In this document: one piece after another, positions 52,801 to 60,467 of the stretch
How the letters are laid out: each line of letters starts with the position of its first letter
Numbering within the stretch: position 1 is the stretch's first letter
Source of the DNA: Sphingobacteriales bacterium 50-39
GTDB taxonomy: Bacteria; Bacteroidota; Bacteroidia; Chitinophagales; Chitinophagaceae
Length of the DNA: 64,000 bases
Direction: 5' to 3'
Assembly (NCBI GenBank): GCA_001898505.1
Contig: MKTZ01000016.1
Location: 426,387-490,386 of the forward strand
Notes under the pieces: model-generated
Told to the model about the DNA's origin: nothing
The model's input: only the letters and a program-made list of their open reading frames with translations
Database searches by the model: none
Made by a program: the position numbers and the translations under genes

Positions 52801-53095
52801 TGGCGCCCTGAATATTCCTGCCATGAATATCAACTCCTCGCTTGGCTTTATAGAGATCTCGGGAAAACAATCCCTCGATACCCGCATGGAATATTATGTA
52901 CGTATCCCGTTGAAGATGGTGACGCAGGTGGGGTTCCGGATGCTATTCGGCAAGAAAAAAGAAGAAGTGGACCCGGACCAGGTAGATGCCATCGAATACC
53001 GGGATATGAACAAACGGGTACGTTTTATGAACCTCAAGATCACCGGTACGCCGGATGATTACAAGGTGGGTCTTGGCAAGGCTAAAAAGGTCTGA
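49856..53095 (+). CDS. AsmA-family protein (large, envelope)
   Basis: 1079 aa. Basic N-terminus and one transmembrane helix (VLFPILILIVLVVAAVAILY, about 18-37), then a long beta-rich periplasmic region opening with PGRLAIGGSEISAFQNFPYISIGLKDVKF, the AsmA N-terminal pattern. The C-terminal ~150 residues (MNINSSLGFIEISGKQSLDTRMEYYVRIPLKM, landmark) match the AsmA-like C-terminal module. AsmA-type proteins (related to TamB, YhdP) form beta-groove bridges thought to move phospholipids between membranes. Single-gene unit. Confidence 0.93.
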   Translation: MTKTPMKRRIRKILLRCVLFPILILIVLVVAAVAILYNQQQRLVTMAVGELNKQLPGRLAIGGSEISAFQNFPYISIGLKDVKFYPSKIASDKPIYEAERMYTGFSLSDILKQQYHVKVIALKNGRLDLVQDSTGQLNIVEASKMAADTTHTASSNSTPLDLAIKKIVLRNMTISFVDKHSGQHIVSHIDKIRSSLEDDSAHLIADLQGGMEVDYTHPGDSTLFRHKHLVADIKLAYEKPTQLLKLSEGKLRLEDAVFNITGTADLLHDLAVDIHVTGDKPDFGQLFSFAPPEVVRELKHFKYDGHLAFDGKVKGKLKGGEQPLIELSFTCTNAWLHNTKANKKLDSLSFKGFYTNGAGRGLKTSELRMLNMSARPGEGIFSGNFVLRDFTDPKVSMRVNSELELSFIGDFLGIRDLQRITGHISLKMDFKELVDLSLPEQNMDKLTQGIQSELTVRNLSFRIPNYPYNVEHLDLHAAMKDGRVKMDSLTFKVGHSDFRMDASISDLPALFHHQEKPVQVALNAHSDKIILRELLNADTTRNRKAREEIYGFNVGLLLETSVGELRHPKPLPKGKFTIQNLCASFKRYPHAFHDFGAALSIEDTILRLKNFAGRIDSSDIRFGARVTNYALWFDKVMRGRTQIAFDLKSQHLAMRDLLGRKSRQLIPKDYQEEVGSNIWLRSMIDLKYDSIFRFANIKVENISGELKNHAFKLDSVNGNVKLGIDNYIKIDTLTGKVGNSDFNISMRLYTGKDTIRMKKENYLQFSSRLLDVDQLTSYRLTGEEPAPDMSEIPANGAVAKTSAHDSSFNIFQIPFINFNAAVDIGKIKYKRLWMKNFHTNIRMQTNQQLYMDTLMMEIAEGKLAARAHFNGSDPDKIYLRSRIHVQDVNIEKMMLKLDYLGQDYVINKNIKGRLSGEIESYIQVHPDLTPLMDHCQAEMDIAIYDGMLVNFTPIKAMSSYFSDKNLNMVRFDTLRDKLSFKDGALNIPAMNINSSLGFIEISGKQSLDTRMEYYVRIPLKMVTQVGFRMLFGKKKEEVDPDQVDAIEYRDMNKRVRFMNLKITGTPDDYKVGLGKAKKV

Positions 53096-53163
53096 CCCCA
53101 CGCTGATCCCACACTGAGCCCCACGGGCACATCAATTGCATATCTGGTACTAAACATTATTTT

Positions 53164-53400
53164 ATGCCAGACAAAGCAACCATCCAACGCGCCAAAAAAG
53201 ATAAGCGGCAAGGTAAATCCCCCAGCACGCAGGCCGGAGAATTTGTCAAATCCGAAATTGACAAGGTCCGCGCAGGGAAGCATGGCGTACGGAATACCAA
53301 GCAGGCCATTGCCATCGGATTGTCCGAAGCACGTCGCGCAGGTGTCGATGTCCCGCAGCCGAAAAAAAAAGCCGCCCGTACAAGAGCCAGGCGCAAATGA
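53164..53400 (+). CDS. DUF6496-type small basic protein
   Basis: 78 aa, strongly basic. Begins MPDKATIQRAKKDKRQGKSP and continues VRAGKHGVRNTKQAIAIGLSEARRAG, ending in a Lys/Arg tail (KKKAARTRARRK). This is the DUF6496 pattern, found beside DNA-binding or stress proteins in many soil bacteria. The composition suggests nucleic-acid binding (inference). It follows the AsmA-like gene after 68 bp and precedes the L,D-transpeptidase-like gene by 67 bp. Confidence 0.85.
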   Translation: MPDKATIQRAKKDKRQGKSPSTQAGEFVKSEIDKVRAGKHGVRNTKQAIAIGLSEARRAGVDVPQPKKKAARTRARRK

Positions 53401-53467
53401 GCTTAAGGACGGTGGAATGTTAAAGTTTCTATAAGGCCTTGGACAGGCAGCAACAATTTTTTATTAT

Positions 53468-54271
53468 ATGGGTAAATTTGTCTTCCGCAAATATTATCCA
53501 ATGGTGAAAAACTTGTCGCGCAGGATTGTGAAGTTGTCGAATATGTTGTGCCTGTCTTTGACCCTTATCTTTTTCCCAAGTTTTTTACCGGCGTCTCATT
53601 CCCTCTCCCCTACTATTACAAATGCCGCCAATCATACAGTCATGGCTGAGCATGCGGGCTTCTCGTATGCGGACTCTTCCCGGCTGAACCTTCTTTATAG
53701 CAGCCTGCAGCTGGACAGCCTGGGGCTGAGCCTGGATGCCTATCACAAGGCTATTGCAGGCTTCCTCAATATGGTGATATCGGGTGCGGTCCACAATCCG
53801 GGGGTGCTGTCAATCATTGATTTTTCCAGACCTTCCACAGATAAAAGATTGTATGTACTGGATATGACGAATGGCGTCGTGCTGTTCAATACCCTGGTGG
53901 CGCATGGCCGTAATTCCGGGAAACTGCTGGCGACCCGCTTCTCCAACCGGGTGAACAGCTTTATGAGCAGTCTGGGGTTCTATATCACGGGCGACCCTTT
54001 TATCGGAACGCATGGTTATTCGCTGCGGCTGGAAGGAATAGAAAAAGGATGGAATGACAATGCTTCCAATCGCCGCATTATCATGCATCCTGCGGACTAT
54101 GTCAGCGAAGATCATATCCGGCAATGGGGTTATCTCGGCAGAAGTGAAGGATGTCCGGCCATCCCCGAGGAACTGGACAGGGCTATTATCGACTCCATCC
54201 GCGGTGGAAGCTGCCTGTTTATATATAGTCCCAATAATAAATATTTACAGCGATCGAGGGTGGCTTCATGA
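53468..54271 (+). CDS. L,D-transpeptidase-like (murein L,D-transpeptidase catalytic domain family) protein
   Basis: 267 aa. The first Met at 53468 gives a basic leader before the hydrophobic segment LCLSLTLIFFPSFLPASHS; starting at a later Met (about 53501) is equally plausible. The catalytic domain (about 95-255) contains LYVLDMTNGVVLFNTLVAHGR, HGYSLRLEGIEKGW, IIMHPADYVS (His) and GRSEGCPAIPEEL with the putative nucleophile Cys. This is the Bacteroidota-type YkuD relative, expected to act on peptidoglycan in the periplasm. Its substrate preference is unknown. Confidence 0.9.
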   Translation: MGKFVFRKYYPMVKNLSRRIVKLSNMLCLSLTLIFFPSFLPASHSLSPTITNAANHTVMAEHAGFSYADSSRLNLLYSSLQLDSLGLSLDAYHKAIAGFLNMVISGAVHNPGVLSIIDFSRPSTDKRLYVLDMTNGVVLFNTLVAHGRNSGKLLATRFSNRVNSFMSSLGFYITGDPFIGTHGYSLRLEGIEKGWNDNASNRRIIMHPADYVSEDHIRQWGYLGRSEGCPAIPEELDRAIIDSIRGGSCLFIYSPNNKYLQRSRVAS

Positions 54272-54290
54272 GAGGGGGAAGCTTGCACAC

Positions 54291-55103
54291 TTATCGGCAA
54301 CCATCAGAAAAGGAAACGCCGTATCGCTCCATAGAGCTTTTCAGGATCATCCTGACATCTTTTGTAATGGTCAGGTGTTTGTAAAAGCTATACAGGGTGT
54401 CAAAGGGAATATTCTCCAGCCGGGCGCTGATCCGCTCCACTTCATGCCCTGGAAGAGGCATCCGATTGGGATAGCTGTATTGAATGGCTATATGCTTGTT
54501 ACTGGGTGAAATGACCATAGTGTCGCCGCAGAAGACGGTGCCCTCCGGAGAGAGTGAAGGGACATGCAGGATGCTGCTGCCCGGGAAATGTCCCCCTAAA
54601 TTGATAAGCCGCATGCCTTCCCAAAGCTGTTTTTCCTCACCGTCCCAAAGCTCCACATGCGGGCCCTTGTTGAATATCCAATGCTCATCGCTGCGATGGA
54701 TATATACGGGACAGCCAAAGGCGTCCGCCCAGTCATTCATATTGCTGTAATAATGCGGATGTGAAAAAGCGATGGCGCGCAGCCCTCCGTGCTCCCGGAT
54801 GAATGCCTTGATGGGATCGTCCAGCAGCGGGATACAATCCCAGAGGATATTTCCCTCTCCGGAAAGAATGAAGAAGGCCCGCTGTCCGATGGCAAAGGAC
54901 GGAGCGATCTCCAACTCATAAATATAGTCGTGCAGCCGGTGGGACTTGACGCTATGGCTCCCTGCCAGGGCTTCGGGCGTGGTCCAGATCTGCCCGCCCG
55001 GCGGGAGGTATTGTCTGTCATCGTCACAAATGGGGCAAATATCGAACGGGCGTTGTGGCGGATAGTGCGTCCCACAGGTGGCGCAAATTTTTATAGAGGA
55101 CAT
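54291..55103 (-). CDS. MBL-fold metallo-hydrolase with N-terminal zinc ribbon
   Basis: 270 aa from the Met at 55103. Residues 5-30 hold CATCGTHYP and CPICDDD, a four-Cys zinc ribbon. The beta-lactamase-like domain follows: SHPHYYSNMNDW stands where the HxHxDH motif should be and lacks its Asp and last His; GGHFPGSS and VFCGDTMV fit the later metal ligands, as does the late PGHE. The incomplete first site suggests altered metal binding or loss of catalysis, yet this HPHYYS version recurs in one MBL subgroup. Downstream of the AhpD-like gene on the same strand, 21 bp apart, so probably co-transcribed. Confidence 0.88.
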   Translation of the reverse strand: MSSIKICATCGTHYPPQRPFDICPICDDDRQYLPPGGQIWTTPEALAGSHSVKSHRLHDYIYELEIAPSFAIGQRAFFILSGEGNILWDCIPLLDDPIKAFIREHGGLRAIAFSHPHYYSNMNDWADAFGCPVYIHRSDEHWIFNKGPHVELWDGEEKQLWEGMRLINLGGHFPGSSILHVPSLSPEGTVFCGDTMVISPSNKHIAIQYSYPNRMPLPGHEVERISARLENIPFDTLYSFYKHLTITKDVRMILKSSMERYGVSFSDGCR

Positions 55104-55124
55104 GTACACTGTTTTTTATAATGA

Positions 55125-55568
55125 TCAATCCTTACTGGCAACCATATGCATGGAAATAGCGATCCTGTTCCAGCTGTTGACCACGGCCACGGTAAAGATG
55201 AGCTGGGCAACACCTGTCTCGCCAAAATATCCAAGGGCTTTTTGATACGTTTCTTCCGACAGGCCTGCCTGTCCTATCCGCGTGATCTCTTCGGCGAGCT
55301 TCAGCGCAGCCTGTTCGGCCTCCGTAAAGAACGGGGTCTCCCACCATGCGCTGACGGCAAATACTCTTTGTTCCGTCTCCCCTGCCCTGCGGGCATCCTT
55401 CGAATGCATGTTGACACAATAGCCGCAGCCATTCACCTGTGAGGCCCTTAGCTTTACCAGCTCGGCCAGTTTGGGGTCCAGACCAAAAGCAGCCACCTGT
55501 CTGTCTGCGGCGTCCATAGCCTTATAAATACGGGGCTCGGCCTTGTCGATATTCATTCTTTCTTTCAT
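55125..55568 (-). CDS. Carboxymuconolactone decarboxylase / AhpD-like protein
   Basis: 147 aa. Family start MKERMNIDKAEPRIYKAMD, then VKLRASQVNGCGYCVNMHSKDARRAGE, with the CxxC and following His of AhpD-type peroxidase active sites, and a C-terminal TGVAQLIFTVAVVNSWNRIAI. Six-helix fold, probably a homo-oligomer. In AhpD the CxxC pair works in peroxide reduction. The gene is divergent from a MocR/PdxR-type regulator gene and shares the operator region of three 10-bp half-sites, so it is likely the regulator's target (inference). Confidence 0.95.
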   Translation of the reverse strand: MKERMNIDKAEPRIYKAMDAADRQVAAFGLDPKLAELVKLRASQVNGCGYCVNMHSKDARRAGETEQRVFAVSAWWETPFFTEAEQAALKLAEEITRIGQAGLSEETYQKALGYFGETGVAQLIFTVAVVNSWNRIAISMHMVASKD

Positions 55569-55571
55569 TGT

Positions 55572-55601
55572 TTTGAATTTTTAATAAAATTAGTACCTTT
55601 C
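55572..55601 (+). promoter_or_regulatory. Possible promoter of the MocR-type regulator gene
   Basis: TTTG at 55572-55575 and TACCTTTC at 55594-55601, an 18-nt spacer, resembling the Bacteroidota consensus TTTG / TAnnTTTG (spacing usually 19-21). The predicted start of transcription falls inside the operator palindrome. One mismatch in the -7 element and the short spacer make this tentative. Confidence 0.4.
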
Positions 55602-55646
55602 TGGATTAGTCATCTAATCCAGAATCAACAAATCAACTAATCCAGA
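55600..55646. promoter_or_regulatory. Triple operator half-sites between AhpD-like and MocR-type genes
   Basis: A perfect inverted repeat: tctggattag at 55600-55609 and ctaatccaga at 55614-55623, separated by 4 bp. A third exact copy of ctaatccaga is at 55637-55646, 23 bp downstream of the second (about two helical turns) and 1 bp before the regulator's ATG. Inverted-plus-direct copies at about this spacing are typical of MocR/PdxR operators. The site takes the place of a ribosome-binding site, so occupancy may both block transcription and define a nearly leader-free region. Autoregulation is inference. Confidence 0.8.
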
Positions 55647-55647
55647 T

Positions 55648-57114
55648 ATGCAACTGCTGGAAGAGCTTATCACCATCGATCACCAGGCGGACACGCCCAT
55701 CTATCTACAGATCACCAACGCCTTTATCCACAACATCCGGCTGGGCCGGCTGCGAAAAGGTCTCAAGCTGCCGGGGTCGCGTGAAGTGGCGGACCTGTTG
55801 CGCATCAATCGTATGACGATGGTGGCGGCGTATGACGAGCTGCAGGCGCAGGGGTGGATAGAGATGGCGCCCCGGAGAGGGACCTTTATAAAAAAAGACC
55901 TGCCCATTTTGTCACCCAAAAGGATCGACGCCGTACAACATGCTTTTACCATTCCCGGGAAGCCCTTGTTCCCGTTGGACGAACGCAAGATCATCCCCGT
56001 ATCGGCCTCGGAATTCCCCGAGGCGGGTAAGATCATTTTTAATGACGGATTCCCCGATAGCCGGCTGGCGCCTGTGGAGGAACTGATCCGGAGCATGAGA
56101 AGCTTTGCCAAACTGTCCGTCCATAAAAAATACCTGATGTACGGAGGCGCTCAGGGTACGGGACTTCTTCGTGAAACGCTGGCGGAGTTCCTGAGCGATA
56201 CACGGGGATTGCCGATCACCCCCGGTAATATCCTTATCACACGGGGCGCCCAGATGGGGATCTATCTCGCGGCCAGCATCGTACTCGATCCGGGAGATCC
56301 GATCATCGTAGGAGAGCCTGGCTATTCGGGGGCCAATCTCACTTTTATCCAGCTGGGCGCCCGGATACATTCCGTGCCGGTGGATGAGGACGGAATAAAT
56401 ATAGACGCAGTGGAAAAGTTGTGCCGGAGCAAAAAGATCCGCATGGTGTATGTCATCCCCCATCATCACAATCCCACGACGGTGACACTGACGCCGGAGC
56501 GGCGGATACGACTGCTGGAACTATCGGTGAAGTATAAATTTGCCATCATCGAGGATGACTATGACTACGACTTCCATTATTCCAGCAAGCCCATGATGCC
56601 TATGGCCAGTCTGGACAGACATGGGACCGTTATTTATATCGGCACGCTCACCAAGACCCTGGCGCCTGCCATACGCATCGGGTTCATGGTAGCCCCGGAG
56701 AGCTTTATACGACAGGCAACCTCTCTCCGCAAGGCCCTGGATACGCAGGGCGACAGCCTTATAGAAAATGCTATAGCGGGGCTCTACAAGGATGGCGTCA
56801 TCACCCGTCATATAAAAAAGTCCGTGAGACTATATAAAGAAAGGAGGGACCATTTATGCCGGCTGCTGCAAGAGGAGCTGGGGCGGCATGTATCCTTCAG
56901 GACGCCGGAGGGAGGGATGTCTGTCTGGACCCAATTCCCGCATACGGACATGGTAAAACTAAGCCGTGCTGCATATGGCAAGGGGCTGATCATCAGGGAC
57001 GGAACGGAATATGATACCCCTACCCGAAAATACAATTCCGTACGACTGGGGTTTGCGTCGTTAAATTTTAAAGAACAGGAGCAGGCCGTGGATATTATCA
57101 AACGATTGGTTTAA
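55648..57114 (+). CDS. MocR/PdxR-type regulator (GntR HTH fused to aminotransferase domain)
   Basis: 488 aa. N-terminal GntR-type winged helix (about 10-75: PIYLQITNAFIHNIRLGRLRKGLKLPGSREVADLLRINRMTMVAAYDEL as a spread landmark) followed by a fold type I aminotransferase domain (about 110-488): YGGAQGTGLLRETLAEFL, LITRGAQMGIYLAA, IPHHHNPTTVTL, IIEDDYDYDFHY, and GTLTKTLAPAIRIGF with the PLP-binding Lys. Members respond to PLP or amino-acid ligands and regulate vitamin B6, GABA or taurine genes. No such gene is adjacent; the AhpD-like gene across the operator is the only visible target. Confidence 0.96.
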   Translation: MQLLEELITIDHQADTPIYLQITNAFIHNIRLGRLRKGLKLPGSREVADLLRINRMTMVAAYDELQAQGWIEMAPRRGTFIKKDLPILSPKRIDAVQHAFTIPGKPLFPLDERKIIPVSASEFPEAGKIIFNDGFPDSRLAPVEELIRSMRSFAKLSVHKKYLMYGGAQGTGLLRETLAEFLSDTRGLPITPGNILITRGAQMGIYLAASIVLDPGDPIIVGEPGYSGANLTFIQLGARIHSVPVDEDGINIDAVEKLCRSKKIRMVYVIPHHHNPTTVTLTPERRIRLLELSVKYKFAIIEDDYDYDFHYSSKPMMPMASLDRHGTVIYIGTLTKTLAPAIRIGFMVAPESFIRQATSLRKALDTQGDSLIENAIAGLYKDGVITRHIKKSVRLYKERRDHLCRLLQEELGRHVSFRTPEGGMSVWTQFPHTDMVKLSRAAYGKGLIIRDGTEYDTPTRKYNSVRLGFASLNFKEQEQAVDIIKRLV

Positions 57115-57133
57115 GAAATCCTTACATTGCATT

Positions 57134-57772
57134 ATGGCAGTAAATTCAACATCCGCGAGGGTGACGGCGCTGTTCCTGGACGTAGGCGGCGTTATGCTCA
57201 CCAATGGCTGGGACAGGAAAGCAAGAGAGGCAGCAGCAAAAAAATTCAATCTGGACCTGGATGATCTCAATGACAGGCACCGTATGACCTTCGACACATA
57301 TGAGACAGGGAAGCTAAGCCTGGAAGAGTACCTGAAAAGCTCGGTCTTTTACAAGGACCGGCCCTTCACGCTGGAAGAGTTCCGCAATTTTATGTTCGAC
57401 CAGTCGGTGGCGTACCAGGAAATGATCGATCTTATCAAGGGGCTGAAAGCAAAATACAGTCTTCGTATAGCCGTCGTCAACAACGAGGGCCGCGAGCTGA
57501 ATGAGCACCGGATAAGGACCTATGGACTGGGCGGGTTCGTGGATTTCTTTATCTCTTCCTGCTTCGTACATTTCCGTAAGCCGGATGCGGATATCTGGAA
57601 GGTCGCGCTGGACATCGCACAGGTGCCGCGTGAAGAGGTGGTGTATATCGATGACCGCCCGATGTTTGTACAGGTGGCGCAGGGTTTGGGTCTGCGAGGC
57701 ATCGTCCATGATCATAAGAATGTAGCAAGGACAAGAGATACCCTGGCGGGCATGGGGCTGGAGATGGGCTAA
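57134..57772 (+). CDS. HAD-superfamily hydrolase (YihX-like)
   Basis: 212 aa. Motif I is ALFLDVGGVMLTNGW: the nucleophile Asp is present but the second Asp is Gly, as in several YihX-type HAD proteins. The cap is alpha-helical (RHRMTFDTYETGKLSLEEYLK). Motif II/III appears in IAVVNNEGRELNEHR and SCFVHFRKPDADIW (Lys in FRKPD), and motif IV is VVYIDDRPMF. The family dephosphorylates sugar or small-molecule phosphates. Starts 19 bp after the MocR-type gene, so it may be read with it. Confidence 0.92.
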   Translation: MAVNSTSARVTALFLDVGGVMLTNGWDRKAREAAAKKFNLDLDDLNDRHRMTFDTYETGKLSLEEYLKSSVFYKDRPFTLEEFRNFMFDQSVAYQEMIDLIKGLKAKYSLRIAVVNNEGRELNEHRIRTYGLGGFVDFFISSCFVHFRKPDADIWKVALDIAQVPREEVVYIDDRPMFVQVAQGLGLRGIVHDHKNVARTRDTLAGMGLEMG

Positions 57773-57987
57773 TTCCCCGGGTAAAGATCCTGCACACCGA
57801 ATGGATAGGTTTCGGAGACTTCCTCGCCCGCGTGTATGTGCAATGGGTGCAGGGCCTGGGTCTGATCCAGGTAAATAAATGCATTGTATCTCCGGGACAG
57901 TACGGAAGGGACATAGTTGCCGCGCTTATAAAACGATTCACGTATAACATCAACTAACTTATCAATCGCTATCGGTTTACTCTGCAC
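57769..57987 (-). CDS. Small hypothetical protein after the FtsX-type permease
   Basis: 72 aa with a GTG start overlapping the stop of the upstream permease gene by 11 bp. The sequence is protein-like (KLVDVIRESFYKRGNYVPSV, LHPLHIHAGEEVSETYPFG, YPGN) and not an antisense shadow, because the only gene on the opposite strand ends at its 3' edge. No family recognised. It could be a short independent protein or a remnant. Low certainty. Confidence 0.4.
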   Translation of the reverse strand: MQSKPIAIDKLVDVIRESFYKRGNYVPSVLSRRYNAFIYLDQTQALHPLHIHAGEEVSETYPFGVQDLYPGN

Positions 57988-60442
57988 GTAAGCTCTTTAC
58001 TGGTGTAGCCATTGCAGCCCGAATAGACTGATAGCTGATGGTTAGGAGGGCGATGAGCAGGGCCAGCAGCCCCGCGGCTGCAAATATCCAGGGACTCAGC
58101 GATATCCGATAGGCAAAGTCCTGCAGCCATCGATGCATGATCCACCACGCCACGGGGCCGGCGATGAGAAAGGCAATGGCGATGAGCAGCATAAAATCTT
58201 TGGACAGCAGAAGTACAATGTTGGCCACGGAGGCGCCCAGCACCTTGCGTATACCTATCTCTTTGACGCGCTGGGCGGTGCCAAAGGCCGACAGTCCCAG
58301 CAATCCCAGACAGGCGATGAAGATGGCCAGTCCTGCAAAGAGGGTAAAGGCCTTCCCAAACAGTTGATCATTCTTATACTGTGCATTGAATGCCTCATCC
58401 AGGAAAAAATAATCAAAGGGATTGCCCGGGAAGAAGGCGGCATACTTGTTCCTGACGGACGTCATGGTGGCAGCGACATTGCTGCTATTCACTTTTATGG
58501 ATATCCAGTTATTGGTGCCATACAGGGGCATCAGCAAGGTGGGTTCCAGCGCATATTTGAGGGATTTTTGATGGAAATCCCTGAATACGCCTACGATGTC
58601 CCAGTTGCGGCGACCAGCCATCATCGTTATCTGTCCGCCGATGGCGGCTTCGGGGGAGGCAAAGCCCAGCAGGCGAACGGCCTTCTCGCTCAAGAGGATA
58701 TTATGGATCTTATTTGCATCGGGGTCGTGGTCGGCAGCATCCAGGTCCCTGCCGGCTACCATTTTTATATTATAGAGTCCCATGTAGTCATGGTCTATCC
58801 CCATCCATCTCATGGTATATTTGGAATTGGTACGGTCATCCAGTCTCCGCACATTGAAGACCCTCGACATTTCGTTACCTGGCAGACGGCCGGCGGTGGC
58901 AGCGCCCGTGACGCCGGGGATCTGCTTCAATTCATTTTTAAAATCATTCTCCCGCTGGATAAAAGAGGAGTCCCATCCCGTAAGAACGGGAGGCTTTACG
59001 ATGAGCATATGATCGATGTTCATTCCCAGCTCCTGCCGGCTCATGTAGGTGATCTGCCGATAGACGACCACCGAGCCGGAGATCAATAGGATAGTGATAG
59101 CGAACTGTCCGATGACGAGCGCTTTGCGCAGGACGATCCCCTTCCGCGATGCGCTGAACTTCCCCTTCAGGACGACTATGGGCTGGAAGGAGGACAATAC
59201 AAAGGCCGGATAAAAGGCGGAAATGAAGATGCCTGTCAGTAACAGTATAGTCAATCCCACGGGTATGAGGTAGCCGTGGAGTCCCTGGTGAAAAAGGCTG
59301 GAGAAGGACAGCTCGGTCTGGATGAGGCTGTTGAAGGCATGCTGTGCCAGGAACATCAATCCGATGGCCAGTCCGAATGCTACGAGGTTGACCAGGAGCG
59401 ATTCGACGAGGAACTGACGGATCAATCCGCCGCGGGTGGCGCCTGTGACCTTTCTTACTCCCACCTCCCTGGCCCTGTCCACTGACCGGGCGGTAGACAG
59501 GTTGATATAATTGACCCAGGCAATGGAAATGATAAAGATGGCAATGATGAATAGCCCCCAGACGACGGTGGCGCTGCCTGTCTTCCCTATCTCGTATTCG
59601 TAGTCGGAATACAGATGGGCTTTGGACAGAGGTTGTAAATGAAATTTCTCCACGCTGCCGGATACTTTGTTGCCATGAAAATGCCGTTGGCTAAAAGCAT
59701 CCAGCTTCGCCTCCAGCGCTGTGGCATCTGCACCCGGCGCCAGCTGTATATAATGCCAGAAATCGCTGTCCGTAAAATCATAGTCTGCTTCCTTATACGC
59801 GTCCTTTCCCGACAGCATGGTGCAGTAGGATACCAGCAGGTCGAATTGAAGGTGGGAGTTCTCCGGTATATCCGCCATTACACCTGTCACCTTATACGGC
59901 ATTGAATCCCTGTCAAGGATGATCTGTCGTCCGATGAGGCTGGCATAGTTGCCTTTTACATTGCCAAAGACGCTGGATGCCGACGTGGCGGACAGGACCA
60001 CGGAGCGGGGCTCTTTCAGGGCGGTAGGAGGATCACCTGCCAGCAATGGATAGGAGAACATGTTAAAGAAATGATCGTCCATGGCCACCGTACGCTGCTC
60101 CCCTATTCTTTTATCCTGGTAGCTGATGATGGTCTTGCCCCAGTTCATCACCCGGATATGATCCACGACCTCGGGGTAGTCGTCCTGCAAGGCCTTGCCG
60201 ATGCCCGAATAGGTGATAGTGCCATGCTGGATGAGCTTGCCGTTCTGATACCTGTCGTTGGTCACACGGTAGATATCCGCCGCGTGTTTGTTGAACTGGT
60301 CATAGCTCAATTCGTAATTTACATATTGGAGGATGAGGAGGCATACGGCCATTCCGATGGCCAGTCCGGAGATATTGATAAGGGAGAAGCCCCATTTTTT
60401 ATACAGGTGCCTCGAGGCGGTGAGCAGGTAATTCCGTAGCAT
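57977..60442 (-). CDS. FtsX/MacB-type ABC transporter permease
   Basis: 821 aa, a duplicated MacB-periplasmic-core plus FtsX unit, as is typical for Bacteroidota. TM1 is near residue 20 (KKWGFSLINISGLAIGMAVCLLILQYV, landmark), a periplasmic domain (about 45-275), three TM helices (about 285-440, including VGLTILLLTGIFISAFYPAFVL), a fourth TM at about 430-455 and second periplasmic domain (about 470-660), and three final TM helices with ALLIALLTISYQ. The C-terminal YxIRKVLGAS motif (EIGIRKVLGAS) is the FtsX hallmark. No ATPase gene is adjacent. Such permeases usually export antimicrobial peptides or lipoproteins; substrate unknown. Confidence 0.94.
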   Translation of the reverse strand: MLRNYLLTASRHLYKKWGFSLINISGLAIGMAVCLLILQYVNYELSYDQFNKHAADIYRVTNDRYQNGKLIQHGTITYSGIGKALQDDYPEVVDHIRVMNWGKTIISYQDKRIGEQRTVAMDDHFFNMFSYPLLAGDPPTALKEPRSVVLSATSASSVFGNVKGNYASLIGRQIILDRDSMPYKVTGVMADIPENSHLQFDLLVSYCTMLSGKDAYKEADYDFTDSDFWHYIQLAPGADATALEAKLDAFSQRHFHGNKVSGSVEKFHLQPLSKAHLYSDYEYEIGKTGSATVVWGLFIIAIFIISIAWVNYINLSTARSVDRAREVGVRKVTGATRGGLIRQFLVESLLVNLVAFGLAIGLMFLAQHAFNSLIQTELSFSSLFHQGLHGYLIPVGLTILLLTGIFISAFYPAFVLSSFQPIVVLKGKFSASRKGIVLRKALVIGQFAITILLISGSVVVYRQITYMSRQELGMNIDHMLIVKPPVLTGWDSSFIQRENDFKNELKQIPGVTGAATAGRLPGNEMSRVFNVRRLDDRTNSKYTMRWMGIDHDYMGLYNIKMVAGRDLDAADHDPDANKIHNILLSEKAVRLLGFASPEAAIGGQITMMAGRRNWDIVGVFRDFHQKSLKYALEPTLLMPLYGTNNWISIKVNSSNVAATMTSVRNKYAAFFPGNPFDYFFLDEAFNAQYKNDQLFGKAFTLFAGLAIFIACLGLLGLSAFGTAQRVKEIGIRKVLGASVANIVLLLSKDFMLLIAIAFLIAGPVAWWIMHRWLQDFAYRISLSPWIFAAAGLLALLIALLTISYQSIRAAMATPVKSLRAE

Positions 60443-60467
60443 AGGAAGGTATTTCCTTAAAGATACG

